Counted from the stretch's first letter, positions 27,147-47,680 are shown. The stretch is 64,000 bases of DNA from Elgaria multicarinata webbii (GCF_023053635.1 NC_086188.1:4736454-4800453), one strand, 5' to 3'. A program made the numbers and translations. The notes: generated from the letters alone by a model not told the origin.

Positions 27147-29752
27147 TATAGCACCATCAATGTACATGGTGCTGTACAGAGTAGATACTGACTTAGATAC
27201 CCTTCCCCCTCATCCTAGGTCTGTATGACTCCCAGATATTTAATAATCATAATCATAATCATAATCATAATCATAATCATAATAATTTGTTTCTTACCCA
27301 CCTCTCCGTCTGGATCGAGGCAGGGAACAACAAGTATAAAATACATAAAACTGAATTAATATACATTATTAAAACATCCTAAAATTCCACTGGATTTAAG
27401 CACTTTGCACATGCTTAGGAGCTCTCTTTTACCAATTTAATCCTTTAATAGCCTCACGCCCACTTTGGAAAAATGGCTGAGTGAAACTCACCGGGTTCTC
27501 CAAAGACGTGAGGCTGATGAATCTTAAAAAGAGCTCCCCTCCAGAAGAGATGGCCACTGAGGAATCAACACTGGAGAGTGTTTCTATTGCATGTTTGAGA
27601 TTTGCTCTCAGCCCCTGGATTGTCTCGCCTGACAGATAGAGAGGGAGAGGGAGTAAGCAACGACAATCTAGTCCAGCAGTGGGCAGACTTCAGGCTTTTG
27701 GAATCTACTTTGTTTTGAACTAGAACACCCCAAGATCCAACATCTGGAGGCAGATGCAAAATAGCTGCTTTCAGGGGGCGGAGACAAATGAAAAATGGTA
27801 GCTCAGAGAGCGGAGCTTATGAGTGGGACGCTGGGAAGATCTTCATATACAAGTACAAATCCTACATCTGAGTTGCTAAAAGGCAGTGCTGGAAAAACTG
27901 CATGAAGACCCTCCGTTATGCCTGGATACAGCTTCAGCTGAGAGCCCTCATGCCCCCCAACACACCTGCTACTGATTGCCACTGCTGAGGACTTCAGAGG
28001 AAGCAGCAGCCTTTCCATTCTGTTTAGTCCCAACTCCATGACCTGCTGAACTGGAGAACTAAGAATCTAGTGTCTGAATTTCCTTTCCCCCCTCCTTTCC
28101 TAATTTCCATTCCTTTTGTGTTATAGCTCTTACATTGTAAGCCTGCAGGCAGGGACTGTGTTTGTAAGGGCACAATCCTACGCATATTTCGAAAGAGGAA
28201 AAAAAGTCCTATAAAAGTCCTGGGAGTTGTAAGAATTTTTTTTCTGTCTAAATATGCATAGGATTGTGCCCTAATCTGCTCTGGGAACATTTTTGGCTGA
28301 AGAGCAAGATATAAATGTTTTGAATGAATGAACATCTCAACCAAAGGCAACCAATTAATAATCCTATTTTACAGGTGGCAAGAACAGAGAGATAAGCAAT
28401 TAGCACAAAGTCAGTCATGTTAATCTCTTACCATTTTGCTTGCTGATATTAATTTTTACTACTATTTATTATATAAAGCAGCCTTCTCCCAACCTGTCCT
28501 CTACAGAAATTTAGCCTGAGTTCTGCAAATAAATTCTGATCTACCTTCTGCTTCCTTCTGATTTAATCTTCTGCTGACCTCTCACTTTGGTACCCACTCC
28601 ATATCTCAACCCACACAGTCCCCAGGTATTTCATGCCTTTGTCTCTCTTCAGAAACTCCAACAGGACATGGATAGCGGCCACAGCAGAGGCGACATCTGG
28701 GTCCTGCCTCATCTGGGTGTTAAAGGCTTCCGCCAACTCTGGAAAAAAGAGGAGGAGGAGCACAGAAAAAGGAGAGAGAGTGACTAAAGTTCTGCATCCA
28801 TATCTCACAAGCTCTAGTTCCACATTAAAATATTATGCACATGGTTTAACTTGTGTGCTGTAATATTTGGAACCTCTACAATAGAGAAGTTGATACCTTT
28901 CCTACGAAGTGCATTTGCTGGGCTACAAACAAGTGTTCATTATTCTGGCTGCTCTCCCGTACCTGTCACAATTATGTGACAGGGGGTAATCTAACAGGTG
29001 CAGCACTGGGTCATCCTGTGGCAAAAAGCAAGTCCTGCTGAACATCTGCATGTTGCATCATGTCCTGCTTGTGGTTCCCTGGTCAACAGCTGGTTGGCCA
29101 CTGTGTGAATAGTCTGCTGGACTGGATAGACCCTTGGTCTTGATCCAGCAGGGCTCCTGATATGATCTCTTTGCCCAGCAATGTTCCTCTGCCTCAGAAT
29201 CCTGCCCCCAAACCTGGAGAGCGCTGCTCCTTGCTGCAGTGCAAGCTAAATGGTATTATAAAGCAAATCCCTCCATGCCTCAGGTACGGGAACTCTTTGA
29301 ATGACAGTTCCAGCATACAATACAAAAGCCAGGAAAAGCAATAGAATACAGGACGCTTTTATTATAATTTGCTATTGCAAATAATCATAATGAATTATTA
29401 TCATTTCAACAAACCAAATGCTCATATAGGATAGTCAAGCAAAACATTTTGTGCTGTTTGTTTTCCTTGGTGTCCTTTTCCTTGATTTTCCTTGTTTTCC
29501 TTTTGTGAACCGCCCAGAGAGCTCCGGCTATTGGGCGGTATAGAAATGTAATAAATAAACAAACAAATAAATAAATAAATACAAATTGATCAAGCATAAT
29601 CCGCCCAACCCCATCCTGTGTTTTGCTCTGATGACGACCCTAGGAACTGTCCAAATTTCAGCAGGGCACAACCCCCAAAGGCCAAATTAAAACCAAAAGA
29701 ATATTTTAAATAAATTGGAACGGGGGTTGCCTGCCTCACCTGTTTCGTTCAT
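21055..29752 (-). CDS. EIF2B1: EIF2B1, translation initiation factor eIF2B subunit alpha
   Basis: eIF2B-alpha is a regulatory subunit of the decameric eIF2 GDP/GTP exchange factor; it bridges the two halves and senses phosphorylated eIF2. Nine - strand coding exons: 29740-29752, 28637-28738, 27492-27628, 26849-26965, 26576-26688, 25149-25217, 24879-24954, 22999-23124 and 21055-21210. They total 909 nt, 302 residues (human 305). Recognisable blocks are [109 protein letters not shown] and [19 protein letters not shown], ending KLYL. The first coding exon has only 13 nt (MNET plus one base). The intron after exon 2 starts with GC, not GT, and that after exon 5 may do so too. Transcribed head-to-head with GTF2H3 across 222 bp. 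Confidence 0.97.
21501..22472. repeat. Local duplication, copy A (EIF2B1 intron 8), split by a LINE
   Basis: 21501-21595 and 22224-22472 match copy B (23603-23883 and 24586-24645) in the same order. In copy A an L2-like LINE separates 'ttcatctaccta' from 'ctagctctgtatc'; in copy B these are adjacent. Confidence 0.75.
21596..22223 (-). mobile_element. L2-clade LINE 3' end
   Basis: The - strand reads [20 protein letters not shown], then [20 protein letters not shown] and [20 protein letters not shown]. The tail motif 'ctcagggcggcgtaca' also occurs in a short + fragment at 40115-40185. Confidence 0.9.
23140..23445 (-). mobile_element. CR1 LINE 3' fragment, 'gctggatcagacca' subfamily
   Basis: Begins about 16 bp outside EIF2B1 exon 8 with 'gaatataagcagagccctga' and runs to 'ctatgcactgggtaaagaag'. 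Confidence 0.85.
23603..24645. repeat. Local duplication, copy B (EIF2B1 intron 7), split by a CR1
   Basis: Continuous with copy A's order up to 23883, then interrupted by CR1 (23884-24583), resuming with 'caatctggaatgcgggg'. Copy A keeps the empty site. Confidence 0.75.
23884..24583 (-). mobile_element. CR1 LINE 3' end, about 700 bp
   Basis: The - strand encodes the CR1 reverse-transcriptase C-terminus: [40 protein letters not shown] and [16 protein letters not shown]. Confidence 0.95.
25060..25150. mobile_element. Palindromic short DNA element, partial
   Basis: 'aaccttccccaaactgatgc' then 'ttggactacaattcccatca'. It stops at the EIF2B1 exon 6 donor region (25149). Confidence 0.65.
25920..26095 (+). 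mobile_element. tRNA-derived SINE interrupted by a LINE tail
   Basis: 'ggtgtagtgcttagagtact' (A-box-like) and 'atcccagattcaaatctcca' (B-box-like) belong to one SINE. Between them sit (ATTT)n and 'taccgcccaatagccggagc' of a LINE tail (25950-26050). Confidence 0.7.
26335..26412. mobile_element. Short palindromic element, 'acttacttccaagtaagt' type
   Basis: 'acttggaagtaagtccca' faces 'gggcttactcccaggtaagt'. Related copies are at 45530-45620 and 63183-63272. Confidence 0.65.
27095..27385 (-). repeat. LINE tails flanking an (ATAATC)n microsatellite
   Basis: 27100-27190 is the 'aatgtacatggtgctgtaca' LINE tail, 27240-27290 is about seven copies of 'ataatc', and 27285-27385 is the 3' end of the 'ttgtttcttacccacctctc' LINE. 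Confidence 0.75.
28168..28276. mobile_element. Palindromic element, 'gggcacaatcctatgcat' family
   Basis: 'gggcacaatcctacgcatat' pairs with 'atatgcataggattgtgccc'. Other copies: 46910-47025, 48340-48455 and 50190-50318. Confidence 0.8.
29040..29165 (+). mobile_element. CR1 LINE 3' end, short
   Basis: 'gcatcatgtcctgcttgtgg' to 'ccttggtcttgatccagcag'; same subfamily as 6195-6540. Confidence 0.75.
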
Positions 29753-29974
29753 GGTGCGGGAAAAGGTGTCGCGCGAAGCTATCCTAAGCCACGCTGCCGC
29801 TGAGGCGGAACCTTTGTCACGGCGCCACTTGCCTTCGCCGGAAGCCTTTCGGGATGCACCCGCTTCCGGAAGAGGGAAGAAAAACGAGAAGTCAGACGGT
29901 GACTACAAGCGGACGCGATCGTGACGTCACTTTGGGGCGACGGAAGTGTTGGCTTGTGCCTGCTGCTGGGCGCT
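29753..29974. promoter_or_regulatory. Bidirectional EIF2B1/GTF2H3 promoter
   Basis: Only 222 bp separate the two start codons. It is CpG-rich with no TATA box in sight. ETS-type sites are visible at 29839-29847 (ccggaagcc), 29863-29872 (cttccggaag) and 29941-29948 (cggaagtg), plus a full cAMP-response element 'tgacgtca' at 29922-29929. ETS pairs and CRE sites are common in housekeeping bidirectional promoters. Confidence 0.85.
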
Positions 29975-39712
<9,738 letters not shown>

Positions 39713-40721
39713 TGGTACTGTTAATGCCTGCTGCCTTCCGGCTGCAATTCCATGGCTTGGGTCGTTGCCGTGAAACTACCAATGATGTTTCCAGGATAAC
39801 AGAAAGGAGAGACCTGTATTAAAATGGGCAGGCCGAGGACTAAACGTTTCGGGACATTTGCATAAGTTAGCACAAAACCAGTCTCTTCAGCGACAAGTGA
39901 TAACGCTAGCTTGTAATGCGTGTTATAAAGTCATCATGCTTCATCTGCAACTGCCTGGAACCCACAACTGCAGCTGGTGGAGATATGAAGGCAGAAATGT
40001 ACAACACCAAGTGTGTGGTGTCAAGCTCCTCTATTAGATCCTTGGACCAATGCCTAGCAGAACAAGCTCATTTAAACCTCGACACCTTCCTTCCAAAATG
40101 AAAGCCCCGTTAAATTTAAGTACACCGCCCTGAGATCTTAATGATATAGGGCGGGATACAAATGTTTTAAATAAATAAATGAGTAGAAATCTAATTCCCT
40201 CTATTCCCAAGGACTGAAATTTCAGGGCTCCTGGGCTGGACCTGCAGAGCCATTTTTGAGTTGAGAGAGAGAGAGAGAGAGAGAGAGAACTGCCCCAATG
40301 AAAGATTGCAGCAGCATGGGATGCTTGACTGCTCTGAGCGAAGCTCTTCGAAACAGTTAGCAAGGACTCTTAGATGTTTCTAAGTTTCCCCTTTCAGGCG
40401 TATTTTAGTCTCTTCTAAACAGCCACGTCTTGCGCTGACGCCGTGAAACCAGCCAGCCTTTTTTTCCGGCGGAGGAGTTTGAGATGTTCCCCAGCGTTCT
40501 GCTGCCACTTAAAGCAGCCCAGCAACAGCTTGATCGCTTCGTTCATGAAAATCGGCCACACGTTTTCCTTTCTGAATAGTGAAAGATCCGTTATCTAACA
40601 GAGTGAAGGTTCCGACAAAGGCAGATCCTACTTGGAAACAGGTGGGTTGTGTTTTGGAAACTGGAGAGAGTCCCGTCTTCCACGCTGGCTTAGGTACTAG
40701 CAAACTTAATACTATGTGGCA

Positions 40722-40850
40722 GCCTTCTCCAAACTGTTGTCTGCCAGAGGTTTTGGGCCTCCCCAGCTAGCATGGGTGGTGGTTGGAGATGATGGGATTT
40801 GTAGTCCCAAACATTGGGGGGGACACCAGGTTGAGGAAAGCCGCTCTGGT
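40722..40850. mobile_element. Palindromic short DNA element
   Basis: 'agccttctccaaactgttgt' and 'caccaggttgaggaaagccg' are the inverted ends; internal 'gggatttgtagtcccaaaca'. Confidence 0.75.
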
Positions 40851-41217
40851 TTATCCTTCTTCACATTTTGGCCAACTGCATTGGAAAAATCTGGTGAGTG
40901 TTGAGTCTGCAACGTCCTTGTTCTCCTTTTCTGTCCCTCTGACAGTGACCATTTGCCGTGTGATTTTATTTCCCTGAGCGTTGACACAGCTTCAGTGCAG
41001 CCAAAACACTGCTCTTTTCTTCCTTTGAAAAATGGGGTGCCCTTTGCTTCCTGAGCCCAAATCTAAAAGTGTACGTTCCACTTGGCAGTCCGGTAGGAGC
41101 CATTAAAAAAAAAAAAGCCTCTATAATTTATTGACGGACCTGTGTGCTATACTGACTCTTTTACTGTTTGCCAGCTAAAGGCTGTTCTGTTTTAACACTG
41201 TTTTGTAACTTTTCCTT

Positions 41218-41223
41218 AATAAA
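41218..41223 (+). terminator. GTF2H3: Candidate GTF2H3 poly(A) signal
   Basis: AATAAA about 1.5 kb after the GTF2H3 stop, in A/T-rich unique sequence. The only other nearby AATAAA (about 40170) is part of a LINE tail. Confidence 0.3.
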
Positions 41224-41762
41224 CCGTTCCTAGGAAAACAGATTGGGATGTATAAAACAGAAAAAAAACAATCTTTTCTGTAGCTTGGATTTACAGAATG
41301 ATTTTTAGTATGGACAAGTCCCATATAGGCAAAGGGTTAATCAAGGCATATTCATAGGTGACTTAGAGGGGTGTGTGGTGGTCTCTGACACTGCCATCAC
41401 ATGCAAATTCCTCCCACCCTAGTACAATACTGTGCCTGACTTCGTGCTAACCTAGTAAAGGGTTCTTCATTGGGATTTCAGGAGCACTCTGCGCCAGGGT
41501 TACTATTCCCTTAACCATGGTTGGTGATAGCTGTAATACCAAACTAGTGTAGAGGGGGAATGTGGGAGGTTTATGTGCAAGAGGAGAGGATGGGTGAGTG
41601 AGTGCATTATCCCACAGCCCCACTAATGGTGTGCCCAACTTTTATTAATTGAAAAACTTATACCCCACTTTTCTTTTTAAAATAGGCTGCGTTCAGACAA
41701 CACGATAACCCACGGTTCAAAACAAGCCACACTTCATCACAGAGCGTGGGTTAGTGTAACTG

Positions 41763-42444
41763 AGGCCGGATCTACACTATTGCTTTAAAGCGCTTTTGTT
41801 TGTTTTTTGTTGTTTATTCGTTCAGTCGTTTCCGACTCTTCGTGACTTCATGGACCAGCCCACGCCAGAGCTTTCTGTCGGCCGTTGCTACCCCTAGCTC
41901 CCCCAAGGTCAAGTCTGTCACCTCCAGAATATCATCCATCCATCTTGCCTTTGGTCGGCCCCTCTTCCTTTTGCCTTCCACTTTCCCTAGCATCAGCCTC
42001 TTCTCCAGGGTGTCCTATCTTCTCATTATGTGGCCAAAGTACTTCAGTTGTGCCTTTAATACCATTCCCTCAAGTGAGCAGTCTGGCTTTATTTCCTGGA
42101 GTATGGACTGGTTGGATCTTCTTGCAGTCCAAGGCACTCTCAGAATTTTCCTCCAGCACCACAGTTCAAAAGCGTCTATCTTCCTTCGCTCAGCTTTCCT
42201 TATGGTCTAGCTCTCGCAGCCATAGGTTACTACGGGGAATACCATTGCTTTAACTATGCGGACCTTTGTTGTCAGTGTGGTGTCTCTGCTCTTAACTATT
42301 TTATCAAGATTTGTCATTGCTCTCCTCCCAAGAAGTAAACGTCTTCTGATTTCCTGGCTGCAGTCAGCGTCTGCAGTAATCTTTGCGTTAAAACACTTTA
42401 TAACTGTTATAAAGCGCTTTAAAGCAGTAGTGTAGATCCGGCCT
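41763..42444. mobile_element. Second DNA element with 'aggccggatctacac' termini
   Basis: 'aggccggatctacactattg' and 'gtgtagatccggcct' are the inverted ends, extending through 'ctttaaagcgctttt'. Inserted in the outer element; itself split by a LINE. Confidence 0.8.
41812..42387 (-). mobile_element. RTE/BovB-type LINE fragment
   Basis: The - strand reads RRRLLLGRRAMTNLDKIVKS and TTKVRIVKAMVFPVVTYGCE, diagnostic of BovB-like reverse transcriptases. The other end has the BovB 3' sequence 'ttgtttattcgttcagtcgt'. 5'-truncated and probably dead. Confidence 0.85.
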
Positions 42445-43587
42445 GAGTGTGGGCTGTTGTAGAACCGTGGATTGTTGTCGAACTGTGGGTTATTGTGTTG
42501 TCTGAATGCAGCAAAAATAAGTTCACAAAATGCATAACACATTTTTTTTTTAAAAAAGAAACAGTTCAAATTACAGTAAAACAGCCCAAATGATTACAAT
42601 CAGTTTCATATAATAAAATCAGGAGCAAGGTGAGTGGCATACAAATGACGTCTTGACTCACAGAACTAGCCACTCTGCTTTTAACGTTTTGGAAATTAAT
42701 TTGACTCCTTTTGGAAGGAGCCCCTGGGGGGCCAGCTGGCCCCTTCCCTCATAATAACCACTTTAAATTAGTCTCAGAAATGGATCAGAAGCCAACAAAG
42801 CTAAGGAACAACAGAATGACATGCTCTGAAAAAACAGCCCCAGTTTCAAGACTTAGCTGCCGCTGCACTTTTTTGCCGGCTGAAGTTTTATGACCCATTC
42901 ATGACCTGGAAAGGAAAAAAAAAAAGAATTATTTTCAATATCCACGGCTTGTCACTTGTAGGTGATCGTTGTTCAGAAGCCTACATTGCTTGTTGATGAG
43001 TGCAGCGTCGTCTTAAATTCTTCTCAGTTCACATCGCCTCTCGTTCGATTTCCATATTAATAACAGAATTATTCTTAGAACTAAATCATCTTGCAACGGG
43101 CATTGAGAATTAACTTGCTAATGATGTGGAACACAGGCAGTTAGTACCTCTCAATTTCAAACCCTAATTGCCTTTGCTGATGGTTTCATGAAAATCTGGA
43201 TGGTGCTGCGTGTCCGAGGAGAGGCACCTTTTATCCCACCTTTCACTTTTTATCAGTTGCTTCTTGTTCTGTAGGTGTTTGTATATATTGGCAGCCACAA
43301 CACCTGGGGAATATGAGTCAGTTGCCTGTAGGGTTGAAAATATAGGGTCAGTTCAGAGGTTCAGCTTGCTAAAACACATTTTGTTTGCTTTTGAACACAC
43401 TGGCTTGCTTCAAGGGCGATTGACGCTGTAATCCTACGTGTTCAATGTGAAAAACCTCTGCCCAGGGCAAAATCTGGCCCCAGAGGGTTCCCGAAATGGC
43501 TACACCTGGTTTAATTTTAACTATGTAATAATAAATCGTAATCACGGTAACTTCCAATGAACTTAGGTACTTCCATTTGGGGTGCTT

Positions 43588-45051
43588 TCACTTTTTAAAA
43601 AGGCGCTGTTTTGTTCGTTTCAGACGCTCTGTTTCAAAGCTCCAGTTCTCCCCGGGTGCTAAGCTTACTTTGCAAAACTTTGGCGTGTGGGTTGCCGGGA
43701 GCTCATGGCTGGCAGTTGAAAAGAAGCCGGTATTTGGTTTGTCAGAATACTTGATGTCTTGGTTCTTCCAGCTGCTCTTACTTGAAGCTAGAGAAGAAAA
43801 CGGGATGTTGGAAAGCCTTTCTATGCCAATGGATGACCCTCTGCTGACGGTGACCCTTGGGGCTAATTTCTTTAACATATGCAGACGAAACTGCTTTTCC
43901 TCCTCGTTGAGTTGTCTCAGTCTGCTCTGCTTTTGGTGTTCCAGTTTTTTTACGGTCTGGGGATGAGGAAGGAAAGATGAAGAGAAAGCATGTAGTCATC
44001 TAAGAAATTTAATGTTTTATCCCACCCTTTAGTCAAAAGGATTCCCAAGGTGGCTTGCAAAGATGTTTCTTAAGACGGTCCCTGCCCACAGGCTTACAAT
44101 CTAAAAAACACGACACAAAAGGAAAGGGGATTGGGAGGGAGGAGGAAAAATGCACATTCAGGCACTTGATTCTTCACTGCAGTCTCCTCTTTGGGCTGAG
44201 GAATTGCTGTTCCAGACTCCTATTTACTTTAGTGGCCAATTGGATGCTGCACATCAAGCAGTACAGGAAGGTTACAACAGACTTTCCTCACTGTTGCTTC
44301 CCAGTAATGGGCACTCAGTGGTGTAGTGTCTCCAGCCCTGGAGTTTGCATATCTGTTATCTTATCTATTAGTAACAAAATCATTCTCTGAATGCAGGTTC
44401 TTATGTAGCCAAAACAAGGAGGAGGTATCAGCAGGTTTTGGGGGAAATCAAGGTTTGCAAAAATTAAAACACAAAACAACCCTTCATGGCCACAGAATGC
44501 TGTCTGTTGGAGAGGAGAATTGGAAAACCTGGGTGTGGGGAAAGGAATGTAGTGGAGTCTCCTGGAAAAAGGGTATGGCTGGCATCCTGAAAAGAAGCAC
44601 TGCCTGTTGCAACATTTTGTTGCAGGCTCTACCTGCCATGACTAGTAGCCTCTGATAGTCTTCTCCATGAATTTGCCTAATCTTTTGAAACCATCTAAAC
44701 TCATGGCCATCACTGCATCTTGCAGCAGTGAGTTCCATAAATTAACGGGCCCAAGAGCGCTTCTATCTACGGGTGTTCCAAACCCAGACAATCTGTGACT
44801 CTCTTAGCGATACGGAAGGACAATTAAACCGGTCACCTTACCACGGCGAGGTTCTTCTGCTCCTTGAGAAACTTATTCTTCACCCGCTGGGGTGCCGACA
44901 GCAAGTCCGAAAGGCAGAGGGAATAGAAAGGATCGTTCTGATATAAGAACGACAGGCAGATCCTCGGATCAGCGCCCACAGCCATGCCCAGCTGCGTGCC
45001 TTTTGCCCAGCTGTCTAAGCCAAACAATGTCACCGGGAACGTGGTGGGCAC
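43588..45051 (-). CDS. Unrecognised gene, two 3' coding exons (lysine-rich, coiled-coil-prone protein)
   Basis: I do not recognise this protein. Two - strand exons join cleanly. The upstream exon ends at 44842 with donor GTAAGG and encodes DPRICLSFLYQNDPFYSLCL, LLSAPQRVKNKFLKEQKN and AVV. The last exon, 43588-43956 with acceptor CCCCAG, encodes TVKKLEHQKQSRLRQLNEEE, KQFRLHMLKKLAPRVTVSRG and a basic end (RLKRTKQRLFKK) before TGA. The join is phase 0 on both sides and yields about 192 residues from 45051. The 5' border of the upstream exon is unclear: the frame stays open to about 45128, and I chose a CAG acceptor at 45052-45054. No start codon or first exon was found. The human GTF2H3-TCTN2 interval has no coding gene I know of. 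The helix-rich, basic composition suggests a structural or cytoskeletal protein, but that is only a guess. The lack of stops over 369 nt in a coherent frame with splice sites supports a real gene. Confidence 0.55.
44590..44735 (-). mobile_element. CR1 LINE fragment, diverged
   Basis: 'actagtagcctctgatagtc' to 'tgagttccataaattaac', matching the 55075-55190 part of the other subfamily copy. It lies in the intron of the unrecognised gene. Confidence 0.65.
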
Positions 45052-45529
45052 CTGTCTCTTGGAACCACTGGACTCAATGCAATCTCTTGCAAAAGAGAAC
45101 TTACTTTCAGATAGGGGGAGGGCTCAGGGGGAGGAGATATCCTGCTTGACCAGCTGGAGCCAGTTGGATATATCCTCTTCCCCCCCCCCCCCGGACTGTA
45201 CTGACACCATCCACTAAACATTTATCCAATCTTCAAGGGAGGTCAGCCCAGTGAACCTGAATCCTTCAGAACAAAGCTCCGATTATTTCCAGCTTCTCCT
45301 TTTCTCCCCTGGATCCTGTTCCCCATTTTAAGTATATTCTCTGTAGAAAACACTTTTCAGTGCTCTTTTTGGTTGGCTATGTCAATTGGGAGTTTAAATT
45401 ATAAAACACCAGCAGCAAATGAAATTGGGCTGAATTTTCTGCTTGTAGCACATTCCAGGGAGGCATTAAGCTGTTAAAACAAACATGGAAAAAGGTTCCG
45501 TGAGACTTTAAAGACTAACAGATTTACAG

Positions 45530-45620
45530 TGTCATCCTATTGGTGTTTACTCAGAAGGAAGGCTTACTGCGTTCAGTGAAGCTTTCTCCCTGGTAAGTAT
45601 GTATAAGATTGCAGCCTTTG
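45530..45620. mobile_element. Short palindromic element, 'cctggtaagt' type
   Basis: 'tgtcatcctattggtgttta' faces 'tatgtataagattgcagcc'; same family as 26335-26412. Confidence 0.55.
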
Positions 45621-45669
45621 GAGTTTTCTACACAAGCGATTTATTGCACGCTCGTGATTGGTCACTTAC

Positions 45670-46010
45670 AGAAGTTAGTGGGTCCTTTACATGATGTCAT
45701 CAATGTCTAGGATGTCTCCCATGCTTCCCCCCTTTATCCTGCTTTCAAAAAGATCAGAGATAATGCAAAAAGGGATGTTATTCTGATCTATCTGCTCTGA
45801 AATGCCAGCGGAGTGCTATAATGACCGCCATCTAGTGGCTGTAAATTGAAACACACAGAAACATATAGAACTTGCCAAGGAAGGACTTTCCTCGATTCAA
45901 ACTGCATGTCTGCTGTGTAAAGAAACCCATTGTAATCCCACAATGAAACTGGAAGCAAAAAGCTCCAGTAAGGGTTCAGGTTTTGGGGTTAATGTAGAGA
46001 AGCTCTTATT
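45670..46010. repeat. Unclassified interspersed repeat, copy 2
   Basis: See 14905-15215. Here 'ccgccatctagtggctgtaa' and 'gtaatcccacaatgaaactg' are better preserved and the unit is longer. Confidence 0.55.
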
Positions 46011-46029
46011 GTGGCAGATGCTTTCATGA

Positions 46030-47680
46030 TGAAGTGGGTGCTAGTCCATGGACAGTTCTGCCTTGATAAAACTTTAAGGTGCCACAACACTATTTATTTA
46101 ATATATATCCCACCTTTCTGCCAAAAATGGCGATCAAAGCGGCTAACAATAGTGCTCAGTGGTAGTGCCATGTAGAGCGTCTTACGGTAGTCCAAACATA
46201 AGTCCTTAGCAAGGGCCTTTCCTTGAAAAAAATAGAAGTTAGGGTCATCTTTAGTGACCAACACGTGCTGGCGGGGGGGGGAGGAGAATATTTATTTCTA
46301 GATATATATTGTATGAGGCTGTATGTGTAATCTCATGGAGGTTAAGGTGATGCTATAGATGTGTTTGGGGGCAGGGGTCCTGATTAACCATTGACATCTG
46401 TAGGCTAGAGACCTGTTGGTAATAAGCTTTGTATGGGGTAACAAAATCTGTCACGGTTCAACAGGTACAAGTATGTCTTGGTTAGAAACGAGGAATGCAA
46501 GGGGCAATCTCCATGGTTTCTTCTGCCGCCAACTTCACAAGGTCATTCATTGGATTTCTTTCAGAATGTTTTGGGGCTACAAAAACGTTCTTGAGCTTGC
46601 ATGTTTTTCTTTGGGACTGGAAAGTACATTTTGTTAACACGTCATGGGTACAAATCCGTAATTAAAAATGGAAGTAGCTATGTTTTTATTCCAAAACAAC
46701 AGCTTTAAGATTAAATAAACAAGCCCTGAAATCCTTGTGATATAGGGTGGGATACAAATGTCTTTATAGAGAGAGAGAGAGAGAGAACTGAGATGGTATT
46801 TTCTCTCCTATTCCACACAAGAGGGGAGAAGGCAGTGCTGCTTCTGCTGTGGATCCTTTTGTAATGCATATGCAGGCATCATCTAAAAGAAAGGTCCTTT
46901 TAGGGTTCAATCCTATGCATGTTTAGACAGAACAAAGACCTAACAATTCCCCAGCCAACTGGGAATGATGGGAGTTGTAGAAATTTGGTCAGTCTAAACA
47001 TGCATAGGATTAAACCCTAAGAATATTTATCCATTCGCATGCAAATGAATGCAGATCCAAGAAGTAAGTGATTAAAAGTCATACGATTAGCCAATTTCTT
47101 CAGCCATTATAGATACATACGGGTCCAGTGATGGTGGTGGTGGAAATGTAAGCAGTGGGGCCAAAGAGCCATGAAAAAGTGGATCCACTGTACTGATTTC
47201 GTATTGATTCATTGAAACTTTACATAGCAGTGTACTGCTTGTTTTTCATGCTTGTTTTAGCATGCTTGGACTTACAGACCAGCACATCTGGAAAACAGCA
47301 GCAACCTGGCAGGGACTCTCCAGGGTTTCAGGTAGAAGCCTATATCCCCAGCCCTACCTAGCAATGCCGCGAATCGAACTTGCAGCCCTTTGGCATGCCA
47401 ACCATCCCATGAAAGAGGTTAACAGCGAACTTCTGCCGGAAGGCATGATGGGAGTTGTAGGACAGCGAGCCTCAGTGTGGAACGTACCACTTATACAGCG
47501 AGGAGGGGTGGGGGAGATCCAACAGTGAAGGCAAAGCTTGCGCTTCCCCCTTGCCTATTAAAGACGGGCGCTTTCACCCCCTCAGCCACCCCTTCAAGCC
47601 CTTTGGGTCGGATTTTAAGGGCCACACGGGGGTCTTTTTTTCGCCTTAGAGGGGGCAGCCTGGCGTGGTTCCTCCCAGCC
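46030..47680. other. Intergenic stretch upstream of TCTN2
   Basis: Contains a LINE tail at 46720-46765 running into (GA)n, palindromic elements (46910-47025 and a fragment near 47440), a tRNA-like SINE fragment at about 47310-47420 (-), and GC-rich promoter sequence from 47550. No exon of the gene at 43588 was located here. Confidence 0.5.
46910..47025. mobile_element. Palindromic element, 'aatcctatgcatgtttagac' family
   Basis: 'agggttcaatcctatgcatg' pairs with 'catgcataggattaaaccct'. Confidence 0.85.

Larger units (their letters stand above)
41685..42512. mobile_element. 'ttcagacaacacgat' DNA element, outer layer of a nested block
   Basis: Left end 'ggctgcgttcagacaacacg', right end 'gtgttgtctgaatgcagc'. 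The inside is filled by a second DNA element and a BovB fragment. Confidence 0.75.
39713..43587. other. Intergenic stretch downstream of GTF2H3
   Basis: Probable GTF2H3 3' UTR at first, then a LINE fragment (40115-40185), a (GA)n run (40258-40288), a palindromic element (40722-40850), a nested transposon block (41685-42512) and unassigned sequence to 43587. No gene is recognised. Confidence 0.5.

Noticed and set aside
41800-42253. 136- and 122-codon + strand frames
   Set aside because: Antisense reading of the BovB fragment.
47262-47420. Possible tRNA gene in reverse ('cgcgaatcgaacttgcagcc')
   Set aside because: Only a B-box-like stretch is present, without a cloverleaf; it is a tRNA-derived SINE remnant.
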